From assembly GCA_049315325.1 (NCBI GenBank), contig JBMOKJ010000002.1, positions 1 to 64,000 on the forward strand: a stretch of 64,000 bases of DNA, given 5' to 3'. Of the stretch, positions 31,970 through 40,110 are shown piece by piece; positions within the stretch are counted from its first letter, which is position 1; each line of letters starts with the position of its first letter. Below the pieces are notes generated by a model. That model saw only the letters and a list, made by a program, of their open reading frames with translations, did not search any database and was not told where the DNA came from. The position numbers and the translations under genes were made by a program. The stretch is from CAXXIC01 sp049315325. GTDB taxonomy: Bacteria > Bacteroidota > Bacteroidia > Bacteroidales > UBA7332.

Positions 31970-32026
31970 CAATTGCCGCTAACAATTCCTCATCGGGGTG
32001 GAAACAGCGTTCGCCATTGGCAATTG
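31970..32026 (-). repeat. attC-like palindrome (site C)
   Basis: CAATTGCC-GCT-AAC at the left and GTT-CGCCAT-TGGCAATTG at the right: 8-bp outer arms plus the AAC/GTT inner boxes, same topology as sites A and B, 26 bp upstream of the beta-lactamase-like start. Confidence 0.5.
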
Positions 32027-32177
32027 TATTCCGTCCCATTATTATAAGGAACTATCTTCCAAATACAAATATATTGTTTATTTTCGATGTTTCAAATCTG
32101 AAAGTATCGAATATGTTTGTTAGCAATTATCAAAACGTCAGTATATCGCTGCACTTTTGGTTATGTCTAACTTCTTT

Positions 32178-32221
32178 CTTCCTCCACGTCACCTCCACGC
32201 TTCCTCTACGGATGTTCTACG
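32178..32221. repeat. Four 11-bp iterons, set 2
   Basis: CTTCCTCCACG, TCACCTCCACG, CTTCCTCTACG and GATGTTCTACG, end to end. Corresponds in place to set 1 but with unit endings CTACG/CCACG instead of CCAAG. Confidence 0.65.
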
Positions 32222-32313
32222 GTTGAGGTTTCACAAAAAGCAAAGGGTCAGTTTTGACAATTTGAAAGCACAACTCTCAGTTTTGTGTGACATAATGTTA
32301 GCGAATGCCTTTC

Positions 32314-32528
32314 GGTAATTTCTTCCTTCACGTCCATTTATTCCCCAACATTTTTTATCTTTACCCCATTAAATAAACTTTGCGACTTATCACTTTTGCG
32401 TTCAAATCATTATGGCAAAAACAAAAACACTATACGTCTGCACCGAGTGTGGAGCCGATTCGCCCAAGTGGGTGGGCAAATGCCCCACGTGCGGCAGTTG
32501 GAATAGCTATGTGGAAGAGGTAGTGAGC
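32314..32528 (+). repeat. Direct repeat of the radA 5' region, copy 2 (functional)
   Basis: Intact copy containing the radA leader and codons 1-39; partner of 30660-30874 at an offset of 1654 bp. Confidence 0.95.
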
Positions 32529-33782
32529 AAATCGCCCACTGTGGCACGAAGCTACACCGGCGCCGAGACCATCAAACCGAAACCGCAGCGACTGAACGAA
32601 ATCACGATGTCCACCGAAGAGCGTCTCGACATGTGCGACGAAGAGCTCAACCGCGTGTTGGGAGGCGGAATGGTGCTCGGTTCGCTCGTGTTGCTTGGGG
32701 GTGAGCCTGGTATCGGCAAATCGACTTTACTACTACAAACAGTTTTGAAGATAAAAGGGAAAAAGGTGCTCTACGTGTCAGGCGAAGAGAGTGCTCGCCA
32801 ACTCAAAATGCGTGCCGAACGCCTCGGTATGAACGACCAACAGGATCTGTACATCGTGTGCGAAACGTCGCTCGAAGAGGTGTTCATTCATGTGCAAAAC
32901 ATACAACCCGACCTGCTGATTATCGACTCAATACAAACGATTTCAACCGAAACCGTTGAGTCGTCACCCGGCAGCGTGTCGCAAGTGCGAGAATGCTCGG
33001 CTACGTTGCTTAAGTTCTCCAAAGAATCCGGTACACCCACGCTGCTCATCGGGCACATCAACAAAGAGGGAAGCATTGCTGGACCAAAAGTGCTAGAGCA
33101 CATTGTCGATACGGTGTTGCAGTTCGAGGGCGATCAACACTATATGTACCGCATCCTTCGCTCCATCAAAAACCGCTTTGGTAGCACTGCCGAACTCGGT
33201 ATCTACGAGATGCGTGCTGATGGACTGCGCGAAGTGAGCAACCCGTCCGAACTACTACTCACGCAAAACCACGAAGGGTTGAGCGGTGTCTCCATCGCTG
33301 CAGCCATCGAAGGGGTGCGACCGTTCTTGATCGAGACACAAGCGTTGGTAAGCACAGCCGTGTATGGCACTCCACAACGTTCGGCAACGGGTTTCGACCT
33401 CCGCCGGATGAATATGCTCTTGGCTGTTTTGGAAAAACGCGCAGGATTCAAACTCGTGCAAAAAGATGTCTTCCTCAATATCGCAGGTGGTCTGAAAGTA
33501 AATGATCCAGCGATTGATCTATCAGTCATCAGCGCGGTGCTGTCGTCGAACCTCGATGTGGCTGTAGAGCGATTGGTGTGCGCGACGGGCGAAGTCGGTC
33601 TGTCCGGCGAAATCCGCCCAGTGAATCGCATCGAACAGCGCATTCTTGAGGCGCAAAAGCTCGGTTTCAAGCGCATCATCCTCCCAGCGGACAATCTGAA
33701 AGGATTGGATTTGAAGAAAATAACGATAGAAACTGTTCCGGTGAAGAAAGTGGAAGAGGCTTTCCGTGCGATGTTCGGATAG
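32412..33782 (+). CDS. radA: DNA repair protein RadA
   Basis: Branch-migration ATPase of recombinational repair, 456 aa. Zinc finger C10-x2-C13-x10-C24-x2-C27, Walker A GGEPGIGKSTLLLQ (about 92-105), RadA-specific KNRFG (about 252), and a Lon-like C-terminal domain (LNIAGGLKVNDPAIDLSVIS). Higher GC and regular codon use compared with the AT-rich genes to its left. Its 5' end is duplicated upstream; only this copy is complete. Confidence 0.97.
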   Translation: MAKTKTLYVCTECGADSPKWVGKCPTCGSWNSYVEEVVSKSPTVARSYTGAETIKPKPQRLNEITMSTEERLDMCDEELNRVLGGGMVLGSLVLLGGEPGIGKSTLLLQTVLKIKGKKVLYVSGEESARQLKMRAERLGMNDQQDLYIVCETSLEEVFIHVQNIQPDLLIIDSIQTISTETVESSPGSVSQVRECSATLLKFSKESGTPTLLIGHINKEGSIAGPKVLEHIVDTVLQFEGDQHYMYRILRSIKNRFGSTAELGIYEMRADGLREVSNPSELLLTQNHEGLSGVSIAAAIEGVRPFLIETQALVSTAVYGTPQRSATGFDLRRMNMLLAVLEKRAGFKLVQKDVFLNIAGGLKVNDPAIDLSVISAVLSSNLDVAVERLVCATGEVGLSGEIRPVNRIEQRILEAQKLGFKRIILPADNLKGLDLKKITIETVPVKKVEEAFRAMFG

Positions 33783-33857
33783 ATTTAATCACTTAGATTT
33801 AAACGCAGAGTACGCAAAGGTTTTCGCAAAGAGTGCAAAGAAAAATATAAAATAAAG

Positions 33858-33893
33858 AGCCGCAAAGGAATCAGATTATCCTTTGCGGCTTTT
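33858..33893 (+). terminator. Terminator/repeat hairpin after radA
   Basis: AGCCGCAAAGGA/TCCTTTGCGGCT stem, 9-nt loop and TTT. The sequence is also part of the CTTTGCG-type repeat tract that recurs at 34.8 kb. Confidence 0.65.
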
Positions 33894-33995
33894 GTGTTTG
33901 ATTATATATCTGCGTTATCCGCGTAATCTGCGGGAACTGAAATCCTTCGCGCCCTTTGCGGTTTTTTGTGTCTGAGTAGTGAACGGATAAATATT

Positions 33996-34328
33996 TTAAG
34001 CCAATAAATTAGCTATCTCAGTTTTAAGATTTGGCAAATGCCTTACAATGGTGCCCCAAACAATTTCATTATCAATTTTATCATATACGTGAATCACCCG
34101 ATTACGCATGCTGATAATCTGTCTTTTGCTTGAAATCTGAATTGTTGAATCCAGTTTTTCAATTCGATTCATTGCTTCTCCAATAATCTCAAATTCTCTC
34201 TCTACAGCTCTACGTAGCATTTTATCTGCCATATAGACCTTGAAATCGCGCTTATCTCCTAAATAATTTTCGATAGACACAATAGATTCATGAATATCAA
34301 ACAGATATTTCTTGATTTCAACATTCAT
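33996..34328 (-). CDS. HepT-like HEPN toxin (DUF86), second copy
   Basis: 110 aa HEPN ribonuclease candidate; R-x4-H-x-Y motif as RNRVIHVY (about 77-84). Shares layout but only limited sequence with the protein at 19.2 kb, so it is a separate module rather than a recent duplicate. Its start overlaps the preceding antitoxin gene by 11 nt. Confidence 0.9.
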   Translation of the reverse strand: MNVEIKKYLFDIHESIVSIENYLGDKRDFKVYMADKMLRRAVEREFEIIGEAMNRIEKLDSTIQISSKRQIISMRNRVIHVYDKIDNEIVWGTIVRHLPNLKTEIANLLA

Positions 34329-34623
34329 AGAGCAAGGTTTTCGATTGATTAACTGATTCTATAAAATATGGGTTCGACAATGATTTGTCTGTTATCAAGT
34401 CAACGGGTCGATGAAAAAGGGTTTCGAACTTGTCTGCCAAATCAAAGTAAGCATCAGCATAATCCCCATAGTCCATCGTTTGAAATGAAACAAGCAGGTC
34501 AATATCGCTTTGGTCGTTGAATTTATCAGAGCATACTGATCCAAAGGCAAACAAAGACTTTACCTGATAGGTTGCGCATAAAGCTTTGATGGCATCAATA
34601 TTTTCGAGAATAAGCTTTTCCAT
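34318..34623 (-). CDS. MntA-like nucleotidyltransferase antitoxin, second copy
   Basis: 101 aa with FAFGSVCSDKFNDQSDIDLL (GS..DxD, about residues 26-45) and the later acidic strand VDLITDKSL. Neutralises HepT by AMPylation in studied pairs. First gene of the pair, flanked on both sides by CTTTGCG-type repeats. Confidence 0.9.
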   Translation of the reverse strand: MEKLILENIDAIKALCATYQVKSLFAFGSVCSDKFNDQSDIDLLVSFQTMDYGDYADAYFDLADKFETLFHRPVDLITDKSLSNPYFIESVNQSKTLLYEC

Positions 34624-34796
34624 TTGATTAATGTTTTGTGCAAATTTATACTAATCCAAGAAGAAAAGCAAATTGGTTACTTTTCATAAGGGATGATTGA
34701 AGAACTTGATTAATGACATAAAACACGAAAATATTCACCACTAAGCCATGGAGCACACGAAGATTTACAAAGTTCTTTAATTCAAGCAAATAACAA

Positions 34797-34831
34797 AGAG
34801 CCGCAAAAGATTCATTCTCCTCTGCGGCTCT
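34797..34831. repeat. Hairpin of the CTTTGCG/CTCTGCGG repeat tract
   Basis: AGAGCCGCA/TGCGGCTCT, followed by CTGCGTATTCTTTGCG-like words. Closely resembles the hairpin at 33858-33893 on the other side of the HEPN/MNT pair. Confidence 0.6.
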
Positions 34832-34866
34832 CTGCGTATTCTTTGCGTCCTCTGCGGTTAAAATCC

Positions 34867-35643
34867 TTACTTGTAAATCCCATTCAAGATATTCGCCAAC
34901 TGAATACCGCCCCGATAGAGCATTTCGTCGAGCGAATCAGCGAATCGATAGACGTAGTGATAGCTGTTTGTGTCGCTGTAGTCGTAGCCATAGATTTGGG
35001 TGCGAATGGCATACCCGGTTTCCACCGACTGCACCACCGAGCATTTCACAAAGTCAGCCTTCTTGGACTCAAATTTATCTCGCAGATAGAGGCTGAACTC
35101 ACTGAACGAGTACTTTTGCGTTTCGATCATGTAGCTATCCCACAGCGAGTGGAGGTTAATCTGTTTGCCAAACCACTTGGTCTCCACCTTGTTGCCACCC
35201 AAATCATCTTTGCGCCCAAGGTGCATCGGTTGGTGCAGATCGCCCACGAAGTGAACGAGAAACTTCAACGCATCGGCATCGTTTTTGTCTTTCGTCAGTC
35301 GGCTTTTCATCAAGTCGATGGCGTAGAAGAGGTGTTCTCCTTCCGATTTTGGGTTTTCGAGCAATGTCTTGAAGTCAGCGGTTGTTAAACTGTCGCGTAG
35401 GTTTTGGTAGTGCCACGGGTAGCTGTAATCGTATTTTTTATCGCTGCGAATTTCGTCTGCCCAAGTCGATTCGTAGATAATTCCGCGTTTGCCGAGCACC
35501 GCATCCACTTGTGTGCGTGCTTTCTTGGTGAGGTTTTGATAGGCAATAGATGCCACAATGCGGTGCCCCACGCCGTCGTATGCCGCTACGGTGAGCGAAA
35601 TCCACAGCAGGCAAAGCGTAATCAGTGATTTGTTTGTTTTCAT
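34867..35643 (-). CDS. S1/P1-type nuclease
   Basis: 258 aa exported zinc nuclease for single-stranded nucleic acids. Signal peptide to about residue 21 (LCLLWISLTVAA). Zinc ligands appear in GVGHRIVASIA, STWADEIR, FLVHFVGDLHQPMHLG (HxxxDxHQPxH core) and NLHSLWDSYMIE. Family enzymes normally start mature with Trp (WGxxGH) as a zinc ligand; here the equivalent position is Tyr (AYDGVGH), which uses backbone atoms and may be tolerated. Confidence 0.92.
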   Translation of the reverse strand: MKTNKSLITLCLLWISLTVAAYDGVGHRIVASIAYQNLTKKARTQVDAVLGKRGIIYESTWADEIRSDKKYDYSYPWHYQNLRDSLTTADFKTLLENPKSEGEHLFYAIDLMKSRLTKDKNDADALKFLVHFVGDLHQPMHLGRKDDLGGNKVETKWFGKQINLHSLWDSYMIETQKYSFSEFSLYLRDKFESKKADFVKCSVVQSVETGYAIRTQIYGYDYSDTNSYHYVYRFADSLDEMLYRGGIQLANILNGIYK

Positions 35644-35692
35644 ACTTCTTTTTCTCTTATGTTTATTGATACAGGAAAATCACCTAAAAATT

Positions 35693-36142
35693 CTATTTCC
35701 ATCGGTTTGACAGCATTTCGCGTCGAAAGTTAAAAATCTCTTCCACTTTTTTATTCACAAAAAGCTTCTCGGCAATTTGGCCGATTAATCCCATTCCCAC
35801 ATGATAATGCACAATATCGGTCATCATCACGCCACCATCCACGGCTTTGAAGTGGTGCTCGTGGTGCCAAATGCGGTATGGCCCGAGGCGTTGCTCATCT
35901 ACGAAAAACTCACGATCTACGATGTGCGTAATTTCGGTCACCCACTTTATCGGGATGTTCAGCATCGGTTTCAGTCGATAGGTGATAAAGAGTCCGGCGT
36001 ACATCTTTTCGGGCAGTTCGGAGGTGATTTCAAACACCATGTCTTTGGGCGTCACGTCGTTCAGATTCTTCGGTGTGGCAAAGAAATCCCACGCCTCATC
36101 GAGGGTGACGGGCAGAAATTGCTCTTGTTTGAGTCGTTTCAT
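35693..36142 (-). CDS. SRPBCC (START-like) family protein
   Basis: 149 aa ligand-binding-fold protein from ATG 36142 (MKRLKQEQFLPV); an upstream in-frame ATG at 36175 is less likely since family similarity starts at MKRL. Features: AWDFFATPKNLNDVTP, PIKWVTEITHI, GPYRIWHHEHHF and the VHYHVGMGLIGQIAEK segment. Related to cell-division-inhibitor-like SRPBCC proteins; ligand unknown. Confidence 0.82.
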   Translation of the reverse strand: MKRLKQEQFLPVTLDEAWDFFATPKNLNDVTPKDMVFEITSELPEKMYAGLFITYRLKPMLNIPIKWVTEITHIVDREFFVDEQRLGPYRIWHHEHHFKAVDGGVMMTDIVHYHVGMGLIGQIAEKLFVNKKVEEIFNFRREMLSNRWK

Positions 36143-36308
36143 TGCTTGGTTGTTTTTAATGTACCCTTCTAACAATCTGCAGTGCCGTAAAGTTGCTTTT
36201 CGGATGCATTAATCTGATTTCAGATTACATTCTGAACGAGGCAGTCTTAAAATCGAGGTCGAAGATAGCTGATTTTACGTTGAATCGCCAATTCACAAAA
36301 TTTTTGCC

Positions 36309-36316
36309 TAATTTTG
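36309..36316 (+). promoter_or_regulatory. -7 box for the LD-carboxypeptidase gene
   Basis: TAATTTTG fits TAnnTTTG, 28 nt before the ATG at 36345; it would overlap the alternative TTG start, favouring the ATG. Confidence 0.45.
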
Positions 36317-36344
36317 TTTGATTAATCACACAGACCCACAAACT

Positions 36345-37244
36345 ATGCTACAACCTCTTTTTCTTCAAGCCGACGACCAAATTCGAATCGTATCGCCTTC
36401 GGGCAAAATTGAGCCTAGCCATGTAGATGGCGCGCTCGACCGATTGTTTCAGTGGGAGTTCAATCCCGTTTCGGGTCAGTTTGCCAAGGGGGCTTACGGT
36501 CGATACAGCGGCACGGTGCAGGAGCGCATTTCTGATCTCTACAATGCCTTTCTCAACCCCGAAGTGAAAGCGATTTTATGCAGTCGTGGCGGCTACGGAA
36601 TGATGCAGTTGTTGGCTAAAATAGATTCAGAAGTGATTCGTCAAAACCCCAAATGGGTGATTGGCTACAGCGATATTACCGCTTTTCATGCCTTGATGCA
36701 GACCAACGGCATCATGTCTATCCATTCGCCTATGGCGCGCCATCTTGCTGAAGACGACGATGCTTCGGCACACTATTTGCACGCTATTTTGCAGGGCGAA
36801 GTACCACAATATACGTTCGAATCTCATCCGTTGAATCGAGCGGGCGAGTGCCGTGGTGTGCTTCGTGGTGGAAATTTATCTGTGCTAATGGGATTGCGTG
36901 GCACGCCTTACGATTTCGACCCGAAAGGAACGGTTCTGTTTCTTGAGGATATAGGTGAACGACCTTATCATGTGGAACGCATGCTGCTTAATCTCAAACT
37001 TGGTGGCGTGCTCGAGCAGCTTTCAGGGCTTATTGTAGGGCAATTTACCAATTACGAAGAAGACGAGTTGATGATGAAACCCTTGCAACAGACCATTTTC
37101 GATTTGGTGGCAGAGTACGACTATCCCGTCGCGTTCAATTTTCCGGTGGGGCACGTCACACAGAATTACCCATTGATTTGTGGTGCCTCCGTGTCGTTAA
37201 AAATCGGTAAAAACCCGTTGCTTTCTTTTCATTTGTCTGAATAA
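36345..37244 (+). CDS. LD-carboxypeptidase (peptidase S66, LdcA/MccF-like)
   Basis: 299 aa. Trims the D-Ala from tetrapeptide stems during murein recycling, or detoxifies microcin-like nucleotides. Motifs: IRIVSPSGKIEPSHV, AILCSRGGYGMMQLL, nucleophile Ser in IGYSDITAFH, Glu in FLEDIGERPYHVERML and His in FPVGHVTQNYPL, completing the Ser-Glu-His triad. No signal peptide, so cytosolic, which fits recycling. An upstream TTG (36318) is rejected. Confidence 0.93.
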   Translation: MLQPLFLQADDQIRIVSPSGKIEPSHVDGALDRLFQWEFNPVSGQFAKGAYGRYSGTVQERISDLYNAFLNPEVKAILCSRGGYGMMQLLAKIDSEVIRQNPKWVIGYSDITAFHALMQTNGIMSIHSPMARHLAEDDDASAHYLHAILQGEVPQYTFESHPLNRAGECRGVLRGGNLSVLMGLRGTPYDFDPKGTVLFLEDIGERPYHVERMLLNLKLGGVLEQLSGLIVGQFTNYEEDELMMKPLQQTIFDLVAEYDYPVAFNFPVGHVTQNYPLICGASVSLKIGKNPLLSFHLSE

Positions 37245-37312
37245 ATAGAAAAATAGTCGTTCGGGGGAGCTATTTTTTTTATTTTTGCATAAGACTACCA
37301 ATATGTCAGATT

Positions 37313-40051
37313 ATGCCAAAGATTACCTTTCGATTTTTTCATGTTACCTTTTTCTTTTTACTTCCATTTGTTGCCTCTGCATTCGAACACCCACATCTAC
37401 TTGTGAACGATGCGGATAAAATGCCGATTATTACCAAAATTGAGACTGAGCCTTGGGCTAAAAATATATTCAGCGAAATGAAACAGCGCCTCTATCCGTA
37501 TGTGGCGCAATATCGGATGACAACCGAGTATGACCCGACGTGGCTCACCAGTCGCTACTTGATGAACCGCGAGAAAGGCAGCCGATACACCAATCTGAAA
37601 GTAAAACCAAACGGACTTGAAATTGATTCGGTAACGGGTGATGCGCCTGTTCCCACCATTCGCTATTCTATAGGCAATGTTCGCCCCGAGTCGAAAGAGA
37701 TTTTCCCACTCCGACCACCATCCATCGAGGAGTTGGTGCCCTACAACAAAAACAGCGAAATTCCATTCTTCAATCAACTGACACATCGGTACGAAAATGT
37801 GGAAGCGTCGCGTTTCAGCGAGCTTATTAATGGTGAAATCAATCAAATTGCACTTGAATCTGCCATTATGTATTGGTTGACAGGCGAACGTGAATATGCG
37901 CGGTTAGCCGCTGATGTGTTGCAACAATGGGCGAAAGCAGCCTATTATCAGCATGCGGTTAGAGGCAGTCGTCAGGCAGGTCTTTTTTCGGGAAATGTGA
38001 TAGGCGATACCGAATATGCGTCGTTGATTCTTGTTTACGATTTCTTAGGCAATTTTTTGAAAGACAATGGCTACGATATGACCATTTATCAGTCTGTTTT
38101 TGAGAAAATCTGTTGGACGCTGATTTCGCAAGGCAATCTAGATAGTTATGCGGCTAAAAGCCCGATGCTGGTGTCAAGTGCACTCTCCATCGAGAACGAT
38201 TTGAAGCGCGAGCTTTTGCTTGGCTATATTGTGGATAAAGATTCGATTGTGGCGCGTGATTATGGCAATTTGTGTCTCAATACTGCGATTCCACGTTTTT
38301 TCTCGGCAAATGGCTTTTATAAAGACCCAGGGAAACACGCGGCATCTGTTTATAATATTTTGTTGTCGTCGTGGATGCTTGAGCACAACAATATCCCAAT
38401 TACAAACGCCTATCCATCTCTCTTGAAAGCGGGTGATGTGCGTTTGTTTTCTGCCTTCCCCGATTTATCGCTCTCTTCGTTTGGCGATGTGAGCAACGTC
38501 TATTCCGACGGTAATTTGCTCGAGATGTCGCTTTCTCTCTCGTTGTTGAAAAAAAGTGCCGATTCAGAAGAGAAAAGGGCATTACTCGATTTATTGGTGC
38601 AAAAAGGACGTCACGACCGAGCAGAAACAGGTTGGCAAGGTTTGTTAGTCTATTCGGCGCAACCGTCTAAAATTGATTTGCCAAACGAGTTTTGGTCGCG
38701 TAGTGGAAACATCGATTACGCACAATTCTACTACCAACGAAACGGAATGGATCAAAACAGCGGTTTGATGTTTAACGTGCAGGGTGCAACCTATTCGGGC
38801 AACCACGCCAACGGAATGAGTGCCGAGTTTTATGGTGCAGGTCGCGTGTTGGGCATCGATCCGGGCATCGGGCGAAATCTTGCCGATTCTTTACACATTC
38901 AGTATTATAGCCAGTGGGCAGCTCACAATACGGTTGTCTCTGCCGGAAGTTCGAGTCCAGAGCGCATATACAAAGGCGGAAGCACATCAAAAGCGATGGG
39001 TCAAATCGATCTCGTGGGAATGGAACCAATGCCAAATCAAGAAGCTATTTCTCCTTCCCATTCGTTTGTGAATACTCACTACCTCGAAAGTTTTACCAAA
39101 ACTAATCAAGATCGTTTGTTGTCGATTGTTCGCACATCGCCAGTTTCGGGTTTTTATGTTGATATTTATCGGTCAAACAATAAGTTGTGGAACGACTACC
39201 TTTACCATAATGTTGGCGATAAGTTGGATATTCTTGATGAAGATCGCCGACCATTGGCACTTCACGCACAGAAGATTCCTTTGGTTGAACCCGACTTCCC
39301 GGGATTGCGTTTTATTCGAAATACAAAATCGACTGGCGAATACCGCAACGGTGTGGTGGCTCAGTTTTCGTTCAAAAACAGCAAAAAGGAACATTGCTTT
39401 ATGCAGGCATTGATTCCAGGAATGAAAGATCGCAGTTACTTTTGTGGCACAACACCTAAAGCTGAATCAGCAACTGTACCATACGACTCACTACCAGTTC
39501 CAACACTGGTTTTGCATCAAATGGGTGATGCGTGGAAAGAGCCTTTCGTCGCGATTTACGAACCGTACGTAGGAAAGGAGAACTACGGCGTGCAATCAGT
39601 AGAATGGCTTAATCGTAGCTACAAAGGCGAACAAACGGCTCTGAAAGTAAATTGCAAAGACGATCTCACTTATTGGATTCTAAGCTCGGTAAATATTTCG
39701 TATCGAGGTATGATTCCACAGGGAATGTTTATCGGAAGTTACGCTGCAATCGAGTACCACAAAGATATGCTTCAATCCATCTATTTGGGAAAGGGCTTGC
39801 AACTCGATTTGAAAGAGTTTTCGCTTAAAGCAGAGACCTCTGATTGCTCGGCAAACATCACTTTTGGAGAAAACTGGATTGACGTCACCACCACGCAACC
39901 GCTTCAAATCAATTGGAAAAATGTTGCTGCACGTAAGGTTTATTTGGTCGAAAAAGGCTCTGACGAACAAATTCCGTTGACGAAACCACGTAAAAGTGGA
40001 TTCTACCAAATTCCTTTGGTGAAGGAGGGACGAATCTATTTTGAAAAGTAA
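37313..40051 (+). CDS. Heparinase II/III-like polysaccharide lyase
   Basis: 912 aa exported protein (signal peptide about 1-22, LLPFVASA). N-terminal alpha/alpha toroid (HPHLLVNDADKMPIITKIE, SAIMYWLTGEREYARLAADVLQQWA) and a C-terminal beta-sandwich with the heparinase II/III block ATYSGNHANGMSAEFYGAGRVLGI and QYYSQWAAHNTV (given in parts). Such enzymes cleave uronic-acid polysaccharides by beta-elimination; substrate (alginate, ulvan, glycosaminoglycan) is unknown. No T9SS domain seen. Adjacent to a secreted metallopeptidase gene, 59 bp downstream. Confidence 0.85.
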   Translation: MPKITFRFFHVTFFFLLPFVASAFEHPHLLVNDADKMPIITKIETEPWAKNIFSEMKQRLYPYVAQYRMTTEYDPTWLTSRYLMNREKGSRYTNLKVKPNGLEIDSVTGDAPVPTIRYSIGNVRPESKEIFPLRPPSIEELVPYNKNSEIPFFNQLTHRYENVEASRFSELINGEINQIALESAIMYWLTGEREYARLAADVLQQWAKAAYYQHAVRGSRQAGLFSGNVIGDTEYASLILVYDFLGNFLKDNGYDMTIYQSVFEKICWTLISQGNLDSYAAKSPMLVSSALSIENDLKRELLLGYIVDKDSIVARDYGNLCLNTAIPRFFSANGFYKDPGKHAASVYNILLSSWMLEHNNIPITNAYPSLLKAGDVRLFSAFPDLSLSSFGDVSNVYSDGNLLEMSLSLSLLKKSADSEEKRALLDLLVQKGRHDRAETGWQGLLVYSAQPSKIDLPNEFWSRSGNIDYAQFYYQRNGMDQNSGLMFNVQGATYSGNHANGMSAEFYGAGRVLGIDPGIGRNLADSLHIQYYSQWAAHNTVVSAGSSSPERIYKGGSTSKAMGQIDLVGMEPMPNQEAISPSHSFVNTHYLESFTKTNQDRLLSIVRTSPVSGFYVDIYRSNNKLWNDYLYHNVGDKLDILDEDRRPLALHAQKIPLVEPDFPGLRFIRNTKSTGEYRNGVVAQFSFKNSKKEHCFMQALIPGMKDRSYFCGTTPKAESATVPYDSLPVPTLVLHQMGDAWKEPFVAIYEPYVGKENYGVQSVEWLNRSYKGEQTALKVNCKDDLTYWILSSVNISYRGMIPQGMFIGSYAAIEYHKDMLQSIYLGKGLQLDLKEFSLKAETSDCSANITFGENWIDVTTTQPLQINWKNVAARKVYLVEKGSDEQIPLTKPRKSGFYQIPLVKEGRIYFEK

Positions 40052-40110
40052 ACTAATATGCAAATTAGCCAATACGAAAATTAGCCAATTGATTGTAAAA
40101 ATCGAATATT

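Larger units (their letters stand above)
31944..32411. other. Gene-free stretch before radA
   Basis: 468 bp with palindromic site C (31970-32026), a segment diverged from but related to 30.29-30.43 kb, iteron set 2 (32178-32221) and the radA upstream region. A 69-codon open frame at 32017 is not credible. Confidence 0.65.

Noticed and set aside
28182..32026. Complete integron or insertion sequence
   Set aside because: No integrase or transposase gene is present and core boxes only partly match attC consensus; only the weaker term cassette-like is kept.
34843..35388. 181-codon plus-strand frame opposite the S1/P1 nuclease
   Set aside because: Shadow of a gene with clear zinc-ligand motifs on the other strand.
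37313..40051. A full polysaccharide utilisation locus
   Set aside because: No SusC/SusD pair accompanies the heparinase-like gene; the only TonB receptor (7.3 kb) lacks a SusD partner and is far away.
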